Below, in pieces: positions 6,844-16,952 of a stretch of DNA of 36,908 nucleotides. This DNA is from Verrucomicrobia subdivision 6 bacterium (GTDB lineage: Bacteria; Verrucomicrobiota; Verrucomicrobiia; Methylacidiphilales; Verrucolacustridaceae). Position numbers and translations under genes: made by a program. The DNA lies in NCBI GenBank assembly GCA_945874125.1, contig CAMCFB010000008.1, forward strand, positions 1 through 36,908. Reading direction: 5' to 3'. Under the pieces are notes generated by a model. It was given only the letters and a program-made list of their open reading frames with translations. It did not search any database and was not told the origin of the DNA. Positions within the stretch are counted from its first letter, which is position 1; every line of letters starts with the position of its first letter.

Positions 6844-8142
6844 ATGAAAGTTTCCCTCGAAAATATGGGTGGTTGTCGCCGTCGCCTCAAAGGCGAGATC
6901 CCGGCCGATCAGGTCCGCCTCACGGAAGAGAAAGTCACTCTCAACTTCCAAAAATCAGCCCGCCTGCCTGGATTTCGTCCCGGCCACGCCCCCCTCGAAA
7001 TGGTCCGCCGCCGCTACGCCTCCGATATTCAGACCGAACTCAAAGACAGCCTGCTTCGGGAGGGCCTGCGCCATGCCGTGGAAAAGGAAAAACTCCACCT
7101 CGTCGACGACCCTGCCGTCGAAGAAGCCAATTTCGAAAAAGATAAGAAATTCAAATTCATCCTCCGCGTTGATCTTGCGCCCGAGTTCAAGCTCCCCGCC
7201 GCCAAAGGCCTCAAGATCCCCAAGAAAAGCCCTGAACCGGTAACCGAGGCCGACGTGAAGTCCTCCCTCGATCGCTTGGCCGAGCCCCATGCCCACTTTC
7301 ATACGCTGGAGCCACGTCCCGCCCAAGAGGGCGACTATGCCGTCCTCGATTTTCAGGGCACTTGTGGCGGGAAAAAGATCCTTGAGATCGCCCCTCAGGC
7401 CGGACAGGTGGGGGAGGCCAAGAAATTGTGGGTCCTGCTCAAGCCAGATGCCTTCCTCCCCGGCTTTGTTCCCGCCTTGTACGGAATGAAGCCCGGGGAA
7501 ACCCGCCAGGTCGACGTCAAGTTTCCCGCGGATTTCCCACACGCCACACTCCAGAAACAGACCGGATCGTATGAGGTCACTCTCACCGAGCTCAAAGAGC
7601 GGCACGTCCCCGAGGTCGATGATGCCTTTTGCCAAGAAAACTACAAAATGCCCAAGACCGAGTTAGAAGCTCGCGTTCGGGAAGATCTCACCGCCTCCCG
7701 TGCTTCCGCCCATCGGAATGAGGAAAGTCGCGCCGTCACCCAAGCTCTTCTTAGCTCTACGAAAATGGATGTCCCCGAACCTCTGCTCGACGAGGAGCGC
7801 CGCCGCCTGGTCGCGCGCTTGGTCGAGGAGAATCAACGCCGAGGTGTGTCGAACGAAGAGCTAATCAAACATAAGGACGACATTCTGAAAACCGCGGGCC
7901 AAAACGCCGAGGAGAACGTGAAACTCAGCTTTCTTCTCCGCCGAATCGCCGAAACAGAAGGGGTCAAGGTGGAAGAGCAGGAGATCGTGCAGGAGATTGC
8001 CATCCTCGCCGCTCAGTCGGGTCAAGATCCGCGCCTCTTCGCCAAGCGCCTCCAAAAATCGAATGTTCTACCCTCACTTGCTGACACTCTTTTGCGCAGA
8101 AAAACCGTTGATTTTCTTTTGCAACATGCCGTTCGTGGGTAA
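6844..8142 (+). CDS. tig: Trigger factor, ribosome-associated chaperone / prolyl isomerase
   Basis: Binds nascent chains at the ribosome exit tunnel. The 432 residues match the family's usual size. The N-terminal ribosome-binding domain carries the loop ARLPGFRPGHAPLEMVRRRY (signature GFRxG-x-P). The FKBP-like PPIase domain spans about 155-245 (EGDYAVLDFQG, LPGFVPALYGMKPGETR, FPADFPHATLQ). The helical C-terminal chaperone domain follows (VDDAFCQENY onward). Position 5' of clpP and clpX is the widely conserved tig-clpP-clpX order; clpP starts 9 bases after the stop. The 56-base gap upstream separates it from tonB, so a promoter may lie there, but I see no convincing -10/-35 pair. Confidence 0.95.
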   Translation: MKVSLENMGGCRRRLKGEIPADQVRLTEEKVTLNFQKSARLPGFRPGHAPLEMVRRRYASDIQTELKDSLLREGLRHAVEKEKLHLVDDPAVEEANFEKDKKFKFILRVDLAPEFKLPAAKGLKIPKKSPEPVTEADVKSSLDRLAEPHAHFHTLEPRPAQEGDYAVLDFQGTCGGKKILEIAPQAGQVGEAKKLWVLLKPDAFLPGFVPALYGMKPGETRQVDVKFPADFPHATLQKQTGSYEVTLTELKERHVPEVDDAFCQENYKMPKTELEARVREDLTASRASAHRNEESRAVTQALLSSTKMDVPEPLLDEERRRLVARLVEENQRRGVSNEELIKHKDDILKTAGQNAEENVKLSFLLRRIAETEGVKVEEQEIVQEIAILAAQSGQDPRLFAKRLQKSNVLPSLADTLLRRKTVDFLLQHAVRG

Positions 8143-8151
8143 GTTTTAGCG

Positions 8152-8775
8152 ATGAACACCGAACCGAAAGCTGACTACTTCGTCCCCAGCGTTATTGAGC
8201 AGACGGGCCGTGGAGAGCGCGCTTATGACATCTACTCTCGCCTGCTCAAGGATCGCATTATCTTCATCGGCACCGCCATCGATGACAGTATGGCCAACTC
8301 GATCATTGCCCAACTTCTCTTCCTGCAAATGGAAGACCCTAAAAAAGACGTCAGCATCTATGTCCACTCCCCCGGCGGCTATGTCACCGCCGGTCTCGCG
8401 ATTTACGATACGATGCAGTACATCACCTGTGAGGTGAACACCTACTGCATCGGCCAAGCCGCCAGCATGGGCGCCGTTCTTCTTGCCGCGGGGACCAAAG
8501 GCAAACGGTACTGCCTCCCCAATGCCCGCATCATGATTCACCAGCCTTTGGGCGGAGCCCAAGGCCAAGCCACCGACATCAGCATTCAAGCCCAGGAAAT
8601 TCTTCGGGCTAAGAAGCGCTTGAACGAAATCTTGGCTCACCACACCGGCCAGACTTTTGACACGGTCGAAAAAGATACCGATCGGGATCGCTTTATGTCG
8701 GCCGAAGACGCCAAGACCTACGGACTGGTCGACCACGTTGTCTCCTTCCGCAAAGAAGATCAGACGAAAAAGTAA
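8152..8775 (+). CDS. clpP: ATP-dependent Clp protease proteolytic subunit
   Basis: Serine protease subunit that forms the two-ring degradation chamber with ClpX or ClpA/C. The 207 residues match the E. coli length. The catalytic triad is visible: Ser105 in GQAASMGAV, His130 in [10 protein letters not shown], and Asp179 in DTDRDRF. The oxyanion-region motif is [16 protein letters not shown]. The N-terminus ([22 protein letters not shown]) is typical and no long propeptide is seen. It lies between tig and clpX with gaps of 9 and 12 bases, so the three form one operon. Confidence 0.97.
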   Translation: MNTEPKADYFVPSVIEQTGRGERAYDIYSRLLKDRIIFIGTAIDDSMANSIIAQLLFLQMEDPKKDVSIYVHSPGGYVTAGLAIYDTMQYITCEVNTYCIGQAASMGAVLLAAGTKGKRYCLPNARIMIHQPLGGAQGQATDISIQAQEILRAKKRLNEILAHHTGQTFDTVEKDTDRDRFMSAEDAKTYGLVDHVVSFRKEDQTKK

Positions 8776-8787
8776 AGCCGGTGCCCG

Positions 8788-10056
8788 ATGGCCCGCCCTA
8801 CCCACCTCACCCTCTGCTCCTTTTGTGGCAAAAGCCACGCCGAGGTCAAAAAACTGATCGCCGGCCCTGGGGTCTACATCTGCGATAACTGTATCACCCT
8901 TTGCACGAATATCCTCAATCGCGAAGTCGGGGAAAATCCGGTCGGGAAAGGCATTCTCAAAACTCTCCCCAAACCGCGCGAAATTCGTGCGGAGCTGGAT
9001 CGGCACGTTATCGGCCAAGACCGGGCGAAGCGAACCCTGGCCGTTGCCGTCCACAACCATTACAAGAGGGTTCGTGGTCCCCAGAGTGATACTCTTCCGA
9101 CCGATCACGCCGATGTGGAGCTGGAAAAAAGCAATATCTTGCTCATCGGCCCCACCGGATCAGGCAAAACCCTGCTCGCCCGCACCCTGGCCCGAATTTT
9201 AGACGTCCCTTTTGCCATCGCTGATGCCACCTCTTTGACCGAAGCTGGCTACGTCGGCGAAGACGTGGAAACAATTATCCTCCGCCTTCTGCAAAATGCG
9301 GACTATGACGTGAAGCGGGCTGAACTCGGCATCGTCTATATCGATGAGATCGACAAAATCGGGCGAAAGTCAGACAGCGCCTCCATCACCCGTGATGTCT
9401 CCGGGGAAGGTGTCCAGCAAGGCCTTTTGAAAATATTAGAAGGGACCGTTTGCCACGTCCCGCCGCAAGGCGGACGCAAGCACCCTCAGGCCGAGCACAT
9501 TCAGGTGAACACCCAAAACATCCTTTTTATTTGTGGGGGCGGGTTTGTCGGTCTGGAAGAAATCGTTCACAAGCGGATGGGAGGACGGGTCCTCGGGTTT
9601 GGTTCAGGCCTGGCGGCCAAGACCGAAGTGACCGAAGAGGGCCTCGGGCTCCTGCGTTATACCGAGCCGGATGACCTGCTTCGCTTTGGGATGATTCCAG
9701 AATTTATCGGCCGTTTGCCCGTGCTCACCCACCTGAATCCTTTAACGGTGGAAGAGTTGATCTTGGTTTTGACCGATCCGAAAAACTCACTCACCCGCCA
9801 ATACGCCAAACTACTTGGGATGGAGGGGGTAAAACTCAACTTTACCCGCGATGCCCTTCGGTGCCTCGCCGAGGCCGCTATCAAGAAAGGTACTGGCGCT
9901 CGCGCTCTTCGCAGTCTTCTGGAAGGCATGATGCTGGATCTGATGTACGAGATCCCCTCCCGTAACGATGTGGAGGAGGTGATCATCAATCAGGCTGTGG
10001 CGGAAGGTCACCGTCCTCCCCTCATCAAGCGCAAAGAATCCCGCAAAGCCGCCTAA
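8788..10056 (+). CDS. clpX: ATP-dependent Clp protease ATP-binding subunit ClpX
   Basis: AAA+ unfoldase that feeds substrates to ClpP. The 422 residues are standard. The N-terminal zinc domain has C10, C13, C32 and C35. The AAA+ core has Walker A GPTGSGKT (121-128), the pore loop GYVG (154-157), Walker B IVYIDEID (182-189), and sensor and arginine-finger regions including EFIGRLPV and GARALRSL. An LGF tripeptide in [10 protein letters not shown] is in the place of the ClpP-docking IGF/LGF loop. It is the last gene of tig-clpP-clpX. Only 5 bases separate it from the convergent aminotransferase gene. Confidence 0.97.
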   Translation: MARPTHLTLCSFCGKSHAEVKKLIAGPGVYICDNCITLCTNILNREVGENPVGKGILKTLPKPREIRAELDRHVIGQDRAKRTLAVAVHNHYKRVRGPQSDTLPTDHADVELEKSNILLIGPTGSGKTLLARTLARILDVPFAIADATSLTEAGYVGEDVETIILRLLQNADYDVKRAELGIVYIDEIDKIGRKSDSASITRDVSGEGVQQGLLKILEGTVCHVPPQGGRKHPQAEHIQVNTQNILFICGGGFVGLEEIVHKRMGGRVLGFGSGLAAKTEVTEEGLGLLRYTEPDDLLRFGMIPEFIGRLPVLTHLNPLTVEELILVLTDPKNSLTRQYAKLLGMEGVKLNFTRDALRCLAEAAIKKGTGARALRSLLEGMMLDLMYEIPSRNDVEEVIINQAVAEGHRPPLIKRKESRKAA

Positions 10057-10063
10057 AGGCTTT
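10045..10063 (+). terminator. Candidate weak hairpin at the clpX end
   Basis: AAAGCC (10045-10050) and GGCTTT (10058-10063) are perfect 6-base arms with a 7-base loop that contains the clpX stop codon. The run after it is only ATCCGATTTT, so termination would be weak. It also touches the stop of the convergent aminotransferase gene. Confidence 0.25.
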
Positions 10064-11147
10064 ATCCGATTTTCTTCAATCCCTCCGCCAGCCGGCCCCA
10101 CAACTCTCCCATCCCCTTCTCCGTCTCATCCCCCATGTGTGATACGCGGAAGTTCAGCCCCTTCATCTTTCCGTAGCCACCGTCAAAGATCGCCCCGTGG
10201 GTTTCTTTGAGCCAAGCAATCCACTTGGCCACATCCACCTTTCGCGTATTTTTACCGCAAGTCAGGCTGAGCGATTCATAGCCCTTTTCAGGGAAAACCT
10301 CGAAACCGTTCGCCGCCAACCACGCCCGCCCCCGCTCCGCATTCTTGCGATGGCGCTCATGCCTTTGGGCGATTCCTTCTTTGGCAATCTCGCCCAGCTT
10401 CACCTCTAACGCGTAAAGGTGGCTGATGGAGGGAGTACAGGGAGTCATATTACTTTCTGCCTGCTTGCGGAACTCCAGAAAATCGTAGTAGTAGCCCCGA
10501 TCCTTGATCTTCTCTGCCCGCTGGTAGGCCCTCTCGCTCACCGAAAACAAGGATGCCCCAGGAGGTAGGGCTAAAGCCTTCTGCGTCCCACAAAGCATCA
10601 CATCCAATCCCAGATCATCAAAAGGAATCGGCATCACGCTGAAGGAAGAAACCGTATCCGTAATAAGCATCACATCAGGAAATTTCGTTCGGACCAGCTT
10701 CGCAATCTCAGCGAGGGGGCTCAAAACTCCCGTGGAAGTCTCGTGATGAATTAAAGTCAGCGCATCATACCCACCCTTCGAAAGCTCTTTCTCAATCATC
10801 TCAGGCTTGATGGCCATGCCCCATTCAACCTGAACCCTGCCCGCATCTTTTCCGCACTTCTGGGCGACATCAAACCACTTATCGGAAAAAGCCCCGTTCA
10901 TGCAAACCAAGACCTTCTTTTGCACTAGATTGCGAATCGCCGCCTCCATGACCGACCACGCCGATCCCGTACCCAAAAAGACTGGCTGCTGGGTTTGGAA
11001 CAGTTGCCGCAAACCAGGCTGCACGCGGGCATAAAGATCCTGAAACCCTTTCCCCCGGTGCCCGATCATCGGCGTAGCGAAGGCCTGAAGGACGGAAGGT
11101 GAAATTTCGACCGGACCTGGGATATATAATTTGATGTGCGGCATCAT
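10062..11147 (-). CDS. Class V PLP-dependent aminotransferase (serine/alanine-glyoxylate type)
   Basis: Fold-type I aminotransferase of about 361 residues. The N-terminus is typical of the alanine-glyoxylate/serine-pyruvate group: KLYIPGPVEISPSV, then MIGHRGKGF. FLGTGSAWSVMEAAI is the phosphate-binding region, TDTVSSFSVMPIPFDDLG carries the PLP-ring Asp, and CGTQKALALPPG contains the Schiff-base Lys. I start at the tandem ATGATG at 11147-11142, since upstream codons would overlap the divergent exported gene. No ribosome site is seen, and a TATTTA element ends 5 bases before the first ATG, so a leaderless start is possible. Substrate cannot be fixed from sequence; serine-glyoxylate, alanine-glyoxylate or a related role are all open. 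It is convergent with clpX and divergent from the next gene. Confidence 0.88.
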   Translation of the reverse strand: MMPHIKLYIPGPVEISPSVLQAFATPMIGHRGKGFQDLYARVQPGLRQLFQTQQPVFLGTGSAWSVMEAAIRNLVQKKVLVCMNGAFSDKWFDVAQKCGKDAGRVQVEWGMAIKPEMIEKELSKGGYDALTLIHHETSTGVLSPLAEIAKLVRTKFPDVMLITDTVSSFSVMPIPFDDLGLDVMLCGTQKALALPPGASLFSVSERAYQRAEKIKDRGYYYDFLEFRKQAESNMTPCTPSISHLYALEVKLGEIAKEGIAQRHERHRKNAERGRAWLAANGFEVFPEKGYESLSLTCGKNTRKVDVAKWIAWLKETHGAIFDGGYGKMKGLNFRVSHMGDETEKGMGELWGRLAEGLKKIG

Positions 11148-11164
11148 TAGGGTAAATAGAGGAA
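11125..11164 (+). promoter_or_regulatory. Candidate -10 and ribosome site for the LolA-like gene
   Basis: A perfect TATAAT (11125-11130) and an AGAGGAA Shine-Dalgarno (11158-11164) precede the ATG at 11167. The -35 is not convincing. The -10 lies inside the coding start of the divergent aminotransferase gene, because only 19 bases separate the two start codons. Confidence 0.4.
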
Positions 11165-11166
11165 CT

Positions 11167-12204
11167 ATGAGTTTTCGCAAACTTATCCTTTCCTTGTGCT
11201 GGCTTACCTCGCTGACCCACACGGGCGTGGCTCAGGTCAACTCTCGGGACCCCCACCTCAGCCCAGACTTCCAGACCACCTGTGATGAGCAGATCAATAA
11301 TGAGCGGGTCGCCCGCGCTGTCCCGGCCTCCGATCCTACCCCGATCCCTGCCCCATCCACCGCCGCTACGCCCACCCCCACCACCGCCAACTCGGAAAAT
11401 ACTAAACTTCCCGTCGATCAGATTATTCAGAATGCCATTCGCCGAGACGAGGAGCTGCGCGAACTACGGGAGGAGTTCACCTACCAACTAAAACTGGTCA
11501 CCCAACGCCTCGACGACGACAACAAGGTCATTCCCGACAAAACCAAGACGGTCACCGCCAAAATCAAACCGGGCAAAGATATTACCTTCAGTGCAGATTT
11601 TAATGACGACTCGAAAGGGGGCGATGACTCCTCCAGCAAAACGTATGCGGGTGCCACTGGAGGCCGAGGCCTGCAATCCAAGCAAAAAAAATCAGACGAC
11701 GATGACGACGACTCCAACAAAGATGTGGAAGACGCCAAAAAGGTGAACGCCATGCTCGACATGGGTAAAATCGCGCCCCGATTCAAATATGTTCGAATGC
11801 CCGATCAAACCGTCCGCGACCGCCCCTGCTTTGTCATCAAATTCAGTCCCAAGCCCGACCAACCCTTCACTTCGAGGGAGGAAAAGGTCATTAACAAAGT
11901 GGGTGGGCTCATTTGGATCGACCAAAACGACTTCAGCATCATCCAAACCAAAGGCAAATTGACCGAGGAGGTCGATGTCGCTTGGTTTCTTGCCTCGATG
12001 AAAGGAATGGATTTTTCCTACGAAACGTCTGAGCTCTCCTCCATCAATATTCCCGTTCCGTCTAATTTTTTTATGAGCTTCGATCTCAATATCATGGGAT
12101 ATCGCATGGCGCAAAAGCAGGTGAGTCAAATGACCGATTACCAACCCATTTCCCCGAACTTAGTTCCGGCGACTTCCCCCACACCCCCTCCCACCAACCC
12201 CTAA
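11167..12204 (+). CDS. Exported protein of unknown function with LolA-like C-terminal region
   Basis: Protein of 345 residues with a clear signal peptide (SFRKLILSLCWLTSLTHTGVAQ). A Pro/Thr/Ala-rich linker covers about 53-73 and a charged helix lies near 84-115. A polar Asp/Ser/Lys-rich segment at about 145-190 contains six consecutive Asp (177-182). The C-terminal half (about 200-325) has RDRPCFVIKFSPKPDQPF, a KVGGLIWIDQNDFSIIQTKG strand pair, VAWFLASMKGMDFSYET and a late MTDYQPI. It resembles uncharacterised LolA/outer-membrane lipoprotein-sorting-like proteins. I choose ATG 11167 because it has AGAGGAA just upstream and begins the signal peptide. No lipobox Cys is seen after the signal, so it is probably soluble periplasmic or surface. 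Function unknown; the LolA link is a fold-level guess. Confidence 0.75.
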   Translation: MSFRKLILSLCWLTSLTHTGVAQVNSRDPHLSPDFQTTCDEQINNERVARAVPASDPTPIPAPSTAATPTPTTANSENTKLPVDQIIQNAIRRDEELRELREEFTYQLKLVTQRLDDDNKVIPDKTKTVTAKIKPGKDITFSADFNDDSKGGDDSSSKTYAGATGGRGLQSKQKKSDDDDDDSNKDVEDAKKVNAMLDMGKIAPRFKYVRMPDQTVRDRPCFVIKFSPKPDQPFTSREEKVINKVGGLIWIDQNDFSIIQTKGKLTEEVDVAWFLASMKGMDFSYETSELSSINIPVPSNFFMSFDLNIMGYRMAQKQVSQMTDYQPISPNLVPATSPTPPPTNP

Positions 12205-12205
12205 C

Positions 12206-13066
12206 TTAGTTCGATCGTTCAATCGGGGCCCGAACGCGGTTCCCCCATTCGGTCCAAGATCCGTCGTAGTTTCGCACCTTTTTCCGCCCTAATAGATAGC
12301 TCAAGACAAACCAGGTGTGGCTCGATCGCTCCCCGATCCGACAGTAAGCCACCACTTCCGTATCCGCACCGAGGGAACATCCCTCCACATAAATTTTCTC
12401 CAGATCCTCAGCCGACTTGAAAGTTCCGTCCTCTTTCACCGCCGATTTCCATGGGACACTCTTGGCCCCGGGAATATGCCCGCCACGCAACACCCCCTCC
12501 TGCGGATATTCCGGCATATGAGTGACCTCCCCCTTAAACTCTCCCGGGGAACGAACGTCGATCAGGGGCAACTTCTTTTGACTAAAGGCTAAGGCATCCT
12601 CATAAAAAGCGCGGATTTCCGAATCCAACCTGCGGGCGGGGGTCGGATACGTGGCCGCGGCTACCTTGACCTTGTCGCGCGTTAATTCCCGCTTCTCCGC
12701 CACCCACTTATCCCTGCCCCCATTTAAAATTTTAACCTTGGTATGGCCGAAAAGGCGGAAAGCCCAAAGCGCATAACAGGCCCACCAGTTCGATTTATCG
12801 CCATAGAAAATTACGGTGGTCTCAGGGGTGATTCCATTTCGAGCACACAACTCGGCAAAGTCCTTCGTCGAAATATAGTCCCGCACCAATCCATCTTGCA
12901 GATCTCGTCGCCAATCGATATGGACCGCCCCGGGAATGTGGCCCGTATCGTACAAAAGCACGTCCTCATTGCTCTCGACCACGCGAATCGAGGGATCATG
13001 GAGATGCGTGGCCAACCAATCGGTTTCCACCAGCGCTTCCGGTTGCGAATACTGCTTTTGGCTCAT
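12206..13066 (-). CDS. Two-domain thiosulfate sulfurtransferase (rhodanese, CysA/SseA type)
   Basis: Transfers sulfane sulfur from thiosulfate or a similar donor to a thiophilic acceptor. The 286 residues form two rhodanese domains. The N-terminal one is inactive ([19 protein letters not shown]). The C-terminal one has [25 protein letters not shown] and the active loop [16 protein letters not shown] with its catalytic Cys. CRIGERS is the loop of the actinobacterial CysA group. I start at the ATG at 13066 ([13 protein letters not shown]); an earlier in-frame start at 13114 adds 16 unrelated residues. It is third in priA-metG-sulfurtransferase order, 64 bases after metG, and is tail-to-tail with the LolA-like gene with one base between stops. 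Physiological acceptor unknown. Confidence 0.92.
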   Translation of the reverse strand: MSQKQYSQPEALVETDWLATHLHDPSIRVVESNEDVLLYDTGHIPGAVHIDWRRDLQDGLVRDYISTKDFAELCARNGITPETTVIFYGDKSNWWACYALWAFRLFGHTKVKILNGGRDKWVAEKRELTRDKVKVAAATYPTPARRLDSEIRAFYEDALAFSQKKLPLIDVRSPGEFKGEVTHMPEYPQEGVLRGGHIPGAKSVPWKSAVKEDGTFKSAEDLEKIYVEGCSLGADTEVVAYCRIGERSSHTWFVLSYLLGRKKVRNYDGSWTEWGNRVRAPIERSN

Positions 13067-13130
13067 CAAAGTTTCCCCATCGAAAGAACAAAATACTTTA
13101 CTCCACCCCCACATGCAACCATCCGCCGTG

Positions 13131-14681
13131 TCATCCTCTGCCTTCCGTTTTTTCCTCCTCTAACAGCGGGAAGAGGGGCTCAATCGTGCCTAAGGAACGC
13201 CCTGCCATCCCCGTCGGCCACTGCGGCCAATCCTTTTCCCGTGCCACAACTTCGCCCGATAGACCTAACTGGACCAAGCCGGCCTGCGCCGTCGTGGGGA
13301 TGACACACTCCACCTCTTGCAAAACCATCTGCAACACCGCCATCGCATCCGCCAAGGTTGCCCGTAAGGCATCCCCTTGCGCGGGATCCTTGGCCAATTT
13401 CCATGGGGCTCTTCCCTCGATCATCTGATTGCCCGCCTGGACCGCTTTCCACAGCTCCCCCAAAGCCAAATGAATCTGGTTTCCCTTCATCAACTCATCC
13501 CAGTGGCGGAGTGCCCCCAACACCGTCGCCCGAAAAGCGACCGAGATCGCATCCGGAGTCGGCCCCTCCGGAATTTTCCCCTCGCAATATCTTCCCACCA
13601 TCGACCCAGCTCTCTGAAGAAGATTCCCCAACTCATGCGCCAACTCACCTTTTCTTCGCGCCGCCAGAGATCCCTCGTCAAAATCCGCGTCATGCCCCAA
13701 AGCCATCTCCCGCAGAACATAGTAACGAAAAGAGTCCGATCCGTACTTTGCCGCCAACTCCTTCGGATCGACCACATTGCCCGTCGACTTGCTCAGCTTC
13801 TCACTTTTTCGGGTCCAGAAACCGTGCACCAGCAACTTCTCAAACATGGGGAGACCTAGCGCCCTCAACATGCACGGCCAGTAGATCGCATGCGCTGGAA
13901 CCATAATGTCTTTCCCGATCACGTGGACCGCCGGAACCCAATTCTCCAACTTGCCCTGCCCCGACCCCGAGCCGGTCACATAATTCAGTAGCGCATCGAA
14001 CCATACGTAGGTGACCTGCGAATCATCGAACGGTAGCGGGATCCCCCAAGCCAACCTGCTCCTTGGACGGGAAATGCAGAGATCAGGCAAAGGCTTCTCG
14101 AGCGCCCCCAGAATTTCCTTGGTCCGAAACTCTGGAAACACCCGCGAGGGCTGCGATTGGTACAACTCGCGCAACCACTCTTGATGTTTCGAGAGCTGAA
14201 AAAAGTAATTTTCCTCGGTCAACTCCACCACTTCACCAAAGATTTCCGGCCAACTCCCGTCCGGCAGTCGCTCTTTCTCGGTCAGAAACTGCTCTGCCCG
14301 AATACTGTAAAAGCCCTTGAAGGTTCCCTTCACGATATCCCCCTTGGCGTACAACTGACTCAAGACTGCCTGCACCAGCTGGCGGTGGCGATTCTCGGTC
14401 GTTCTTAGGTAATCATCGGGTTCCACGCGCAACTGCTTCCATAAGTCGAGAAAGAGTACGCTAATCCCATCGACAAACTCTTGCGGGCTTCGACCCGATT
14501 TGGCCGCACTTTGTTGCACTTTCTGTCCATGCTCATCCAATCCACTCAGAAAACGGACGTCCCGCCCCGAACGTCGCGCAAATCGTGCCAAGGTATCAGT
14601 TAACACCTTCTCATACGCATGCCCCAGATGGGGTTGCGCATTCGCATAGTCAATTGCGGTCGTCAGAAAGAGTGGATGCAC
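13131..14681 (-). CDS. metG: Methionyl-tRNA synthetase
   Basis: Charges tRNA-Met. The 516 residues begin at a GTG (14681); [21 protein letters not shown] carries the class I HIGH motif as [16 protein letters not shown] is typical of MetRS, and the KMSKS loop reads [10 protein letters not shown]. The anticodon-binding helical domain follows ([20 protein letters not shown]). The connective region ([17 protein letters not shown]) lacks Cys pairs, so this is a form without the zinc knuckle. There is no C-terminal EMAPII-like tRNA-binding domain, making it the short version. It lies 36 bases after priA. No ATG alternative is visible at the N-terminus. Confidence 0.95.
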   Translation of the reverse strand: MHPLFLTTAIDYANAQPHLGHAYEKVLTDTLARFARRSGRDVRFLSGLDEHGQKVQQSAAKSGRSPQEFVDGISVLFLDLWKQLRVEPDDYLRTTENRHRQLVQAVLSQLYAKGDIVKGTFKGFYSIRAEQFLTEKERLPDGSWPEIFGEVVELTEENYFFQLSKHQEWLRELYQSQPSRVFPEFRTKEILGALEKPLPDLCISRPRSRLAWGIPLPFDDSQVTYVWFDALLNYVTGSGSGQGKLENWVPAVHVIGKDIMVPAHAIYWPCMLRALGLPMFEKLLVHGFWTRKSEKLSKSTGNVVDPKELAAKYGSDSFRYYVLREMALGHDADFDEGSLAARRKGELAHELGNLLQRAGSMVGRYCEGKIPEGPTPDAISVAFRATVLGALRHWDELMKGNQIHLALGELWKAVQAGNQMIEGRAPWKLAKDPAQGDALRATLADAMAVLQMVLQEVECVIPTTAQAGLVQLGLSGEVVAREKDWPQWPTGMAGRSLGTIEPLFPLLEEEKTEGRG

Positions 14682-14717
14682 GAGTTCTTTTCTACCCAGA
14701 GATGCCTGGAAGTTCGA

Positions 14718-16952
14718 TCAAAGAAGATCCTGCGGATCTACATCCACCGAAACCTGCAGGTGGCTCGGCCACTTGGGGGCCAGCGCTTCACGCTTTAGAT
14801 CCCCCATGACGAGGGCCACCTTATCCACCAGTAAGAAAACCTGAAATCGAAACCTACCCTCCACCCGTGCAATCGGGGCAGGGCTCGGATCAGGCACATC
14901 CACCTTTTCCCCCCAAAGCGTTCGCAGTCTTTGCACGACATGTTTGGCCGAAGCCAAAGCCTGCGCTTCGCTCGGCCCCGAAAACGAAAGGAGAATCGCC
15001 CGACGAAACGGTGGATACTGGTGCGCTTTTCGATACTCCAACTCCTGCTCGCGAAATCCATCCACATCGTGATGACGGGCAAATTGGATCGCCGGATGAA
15101 ACGGGGTGTAGGTTTGCACAAACACCTCCCCCGCCACCTCTCCCCGCCCCGCCCTTCCCGCCACCTGCACCAAAAGCTGAAAGACTCGCTCAGAGGCCCG
15201 AAAATCAGGCAGGTTCAGCGCCCCATCCACCCCCACGACCCCCACACAGGTCACATTGGGAAAGTGAAGCCCCTTGGCAATCATCTGCGTCCCCAAAAGA
15301 ATATCGGTCCGTTTTTCTCGAAACTCCGTCAAAGCCCGTCCATGCGCGCCCCGCGCTTTCATGCTGTCCGAATCCATGCGCGTCAACCTCACCCTCGGAA
15401 TCGCCTCCTCCACTGCCTCCTGCAAACGCTCCGTACCCGCCCCCGTATAATGCAGAACGGGCGATCCACACTCCCGACAACGGGACGGGGAGGACCGATC
15501 CGCATCACAGAAATGACATCGTAGTTTTCCCTCAGAGCGATGATACGTCATCGGAACCGCACATCGATCACACTCCTCCACCTTCCCGCAGTGAGGACAC
15601 TGAACGCTCGGCGCATATCCTCGCCGATTCAAAAGCACCAGACTCTGCTCCCCTTTACCTACTCGCCCTTGCAACGCACTCTTCAGCTCCTCCGACAAAA
15701 GAGTAGGGCCTACCCCTTTGGGCTTATCCTCCTTTCTCAAGTCCACGATATGCACCTTGGGCAACTTTGCCCCATCCACCCGCTGAGTTAGACGAATCCG
15801 GCGATACCTTTCCCGATCCGCATTCCACCCACTTTCTAAACACGGGGTGGCACTGCCCAGCATCACCGACGCTCCCTCAAGTTTTCCCCGGACAACCGCC
15901 AGATCCCGCGCCTGATATCGCGGCGACTCCGCCTGCTTGTACCCCCCATCGTGCTCTTCATCCACCACGATCAAACCCAGATTCTCCAATGGCGCAAAAA
16001 GAGCCGAACGCGCCCCAATGACGACGCGCACTCTTCCCTCCCGAATTTCATGCCACGATTCCCGCCGCTCCGCCACGGTCTGACCACTGTGCAACACGGC
16101 CAACCTGATTTTTTGCCCGACCAGACGACCCCGAAAACGGGCCACCGTTTGTGGCGTCAGCGAGATCTCTGGCACCAAAATAATTACATTTTTACCCTCC
16201 GCTAAAGTTTTCTCCATCGCCCGAAGATAAATTTCCGTTTTTCCGCTACCGGTTACCCCCTCCAGCAGGATCGGCCTGCCCCCACCCTCTTTTTTTCTCT
16301 CCTCCTCCCATCCACTCATCGCCCCGGTTTGCTCGGGTGCTAACTCGGGCCGTCTCTCCGCCCCATCCCATCCGCTCTCAGGGGCATCCTCCGCTCGTAC
16401 CCAGCGACGCTCGCTCCGCTCCGCCAACCCACGGTCGACCAACGCCCGCCAAACCGCTGTGCCCAGGCCCGTCTCTTTCACCAACCCCGTTAACCAGCCT
16501 CCCCCACAACCTTGGAGGTGAACCCACGCCTTTTTCTGCGCCTTGGCCCCTCGCAATGTCCTGTCCGCCACCTCTTCCTGTCCGAGGACGGGCGAGATCC
16601 ACCACGCCATTTTTCCTCCACCTTCATGGGATCGAACTGGCCCTGGCAAAATCGTGCGCAAAGCTGCCCCTAGGTCACACGCATAGTAGTCCGCCATCCA
16701 GCGCGCTAATCGACAGAGGGAAGATGGGATCAGCGGTTTTTCCCCTGCGACCTCCTCCACCTCTTTCACCTGCTCCACCTCCGGCTTTTCCGGAAACTCC
16801 ACCGCATAGGCCATAATCATCCTCTTGCCCCAAGGGACCCGCAGACGTTGCCCCAGTTCAATTCCTCCGCGCAGCCGATTCGGGATCGCGTAGTCAAAAA
16901 GACGATCCAGCCCCAACTCGGGCGCCACTCGCACAAATTCTGGAAAATTCAC
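14718..16952 (-). CDS. priA: Primosomal replication restart helicase PriA
   Basis: 3'-5' helicase that reloads the replisome at stalled forks. About 744 residues. Order: the 3'-DNA-binding domain (FVRVAPELGLDRLFDYAIP), Walker A GVTGSGKTEIYLRA, the ISLTPQTVARFRGR motif, VVIGARSALFAPLENLGLI, and DEEHDGGYKQ with YQARDLAVVR. The zinc region has four Cys pairs (CPHC, CDRC, CHFC, CREC), followed by DILLGTQMIAKGLHFPNVT and QVAGRAGRG. I prefer the GTG at 16952, which places LDRLFDY about 16 residues from the start as in the family. An ATG at 17033 would add 27 residues and leave only two bases before the divergent transglycosylase start. First gene of priA-metG-sulfurtransferase. Confidence 0.92.
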   Translation of the reverse strand: MNFPEFVRVAPELGLDRLFDYAIPNRLRGGIELGQRLRVPWGKRMIMAYAVEFPEKPEVEQVKEVEEVAGEKPLIPSSLCRLARWMADYYACDLGAALRTILPGPVRSHEGGGKMAWWISPVLGQEEVADRTLRGAKAQKKAWVHLQGCGGGWLTGLVKETGLGTAVWRALVDRGLAERSERRWVRAEDAPESGWDGAERRPELAPEQTGAMSGWEEERKKEGGGRPILLEGVTGSGKTEIYLRAMEKTLAEGKNVIILVPEISLTPQTVARFRGRLVGQKIRLAVLHSGQTVAERRESWHEIREGRVRVVIGARSALFAPLENLGLIVVDEEHDGGYKQAESPRYQARDLAVVRGKLEGASVMLGSATPCLESGWNADRERYRRIRLTQRVDGAKLPKVHIVDLRKEDKPKGVGPTLLSEELKSALQGRVGKGEQSLVLLNRRGYAPSVQCPHCGKVEECDRCAVPMTYHRSEGKLRCHFCDADRSSPSRCRECGSPVLHYTGAGTERLQEAVEEAIPRVRLTRMDSDSMKARGAHGRALTEFREKRTDILLGTQMIAKGLHFPNVTCVGVVGVDGALNLPDFRASERVFQLLVQVAGRAGRGEVAGEVFVQTYTPFHPAIQFARHHDVDGFREQELEYRKAHQYPPFRRAILLSFSGPSEAQALASAKHVVQRLRTLWGEKVDVPDPSPAPIARVEGRFRFQVFLLVDKVALVMGDLKREALAPKWPSHLQVSVDVDPQDLL

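Noticed and set aside
7374-7388. TGAGATCGCCCCTCA, near match to the receptor palindromes
   Set aside because: Inside tig coding sequence, one arm mismatched, no promoter context.
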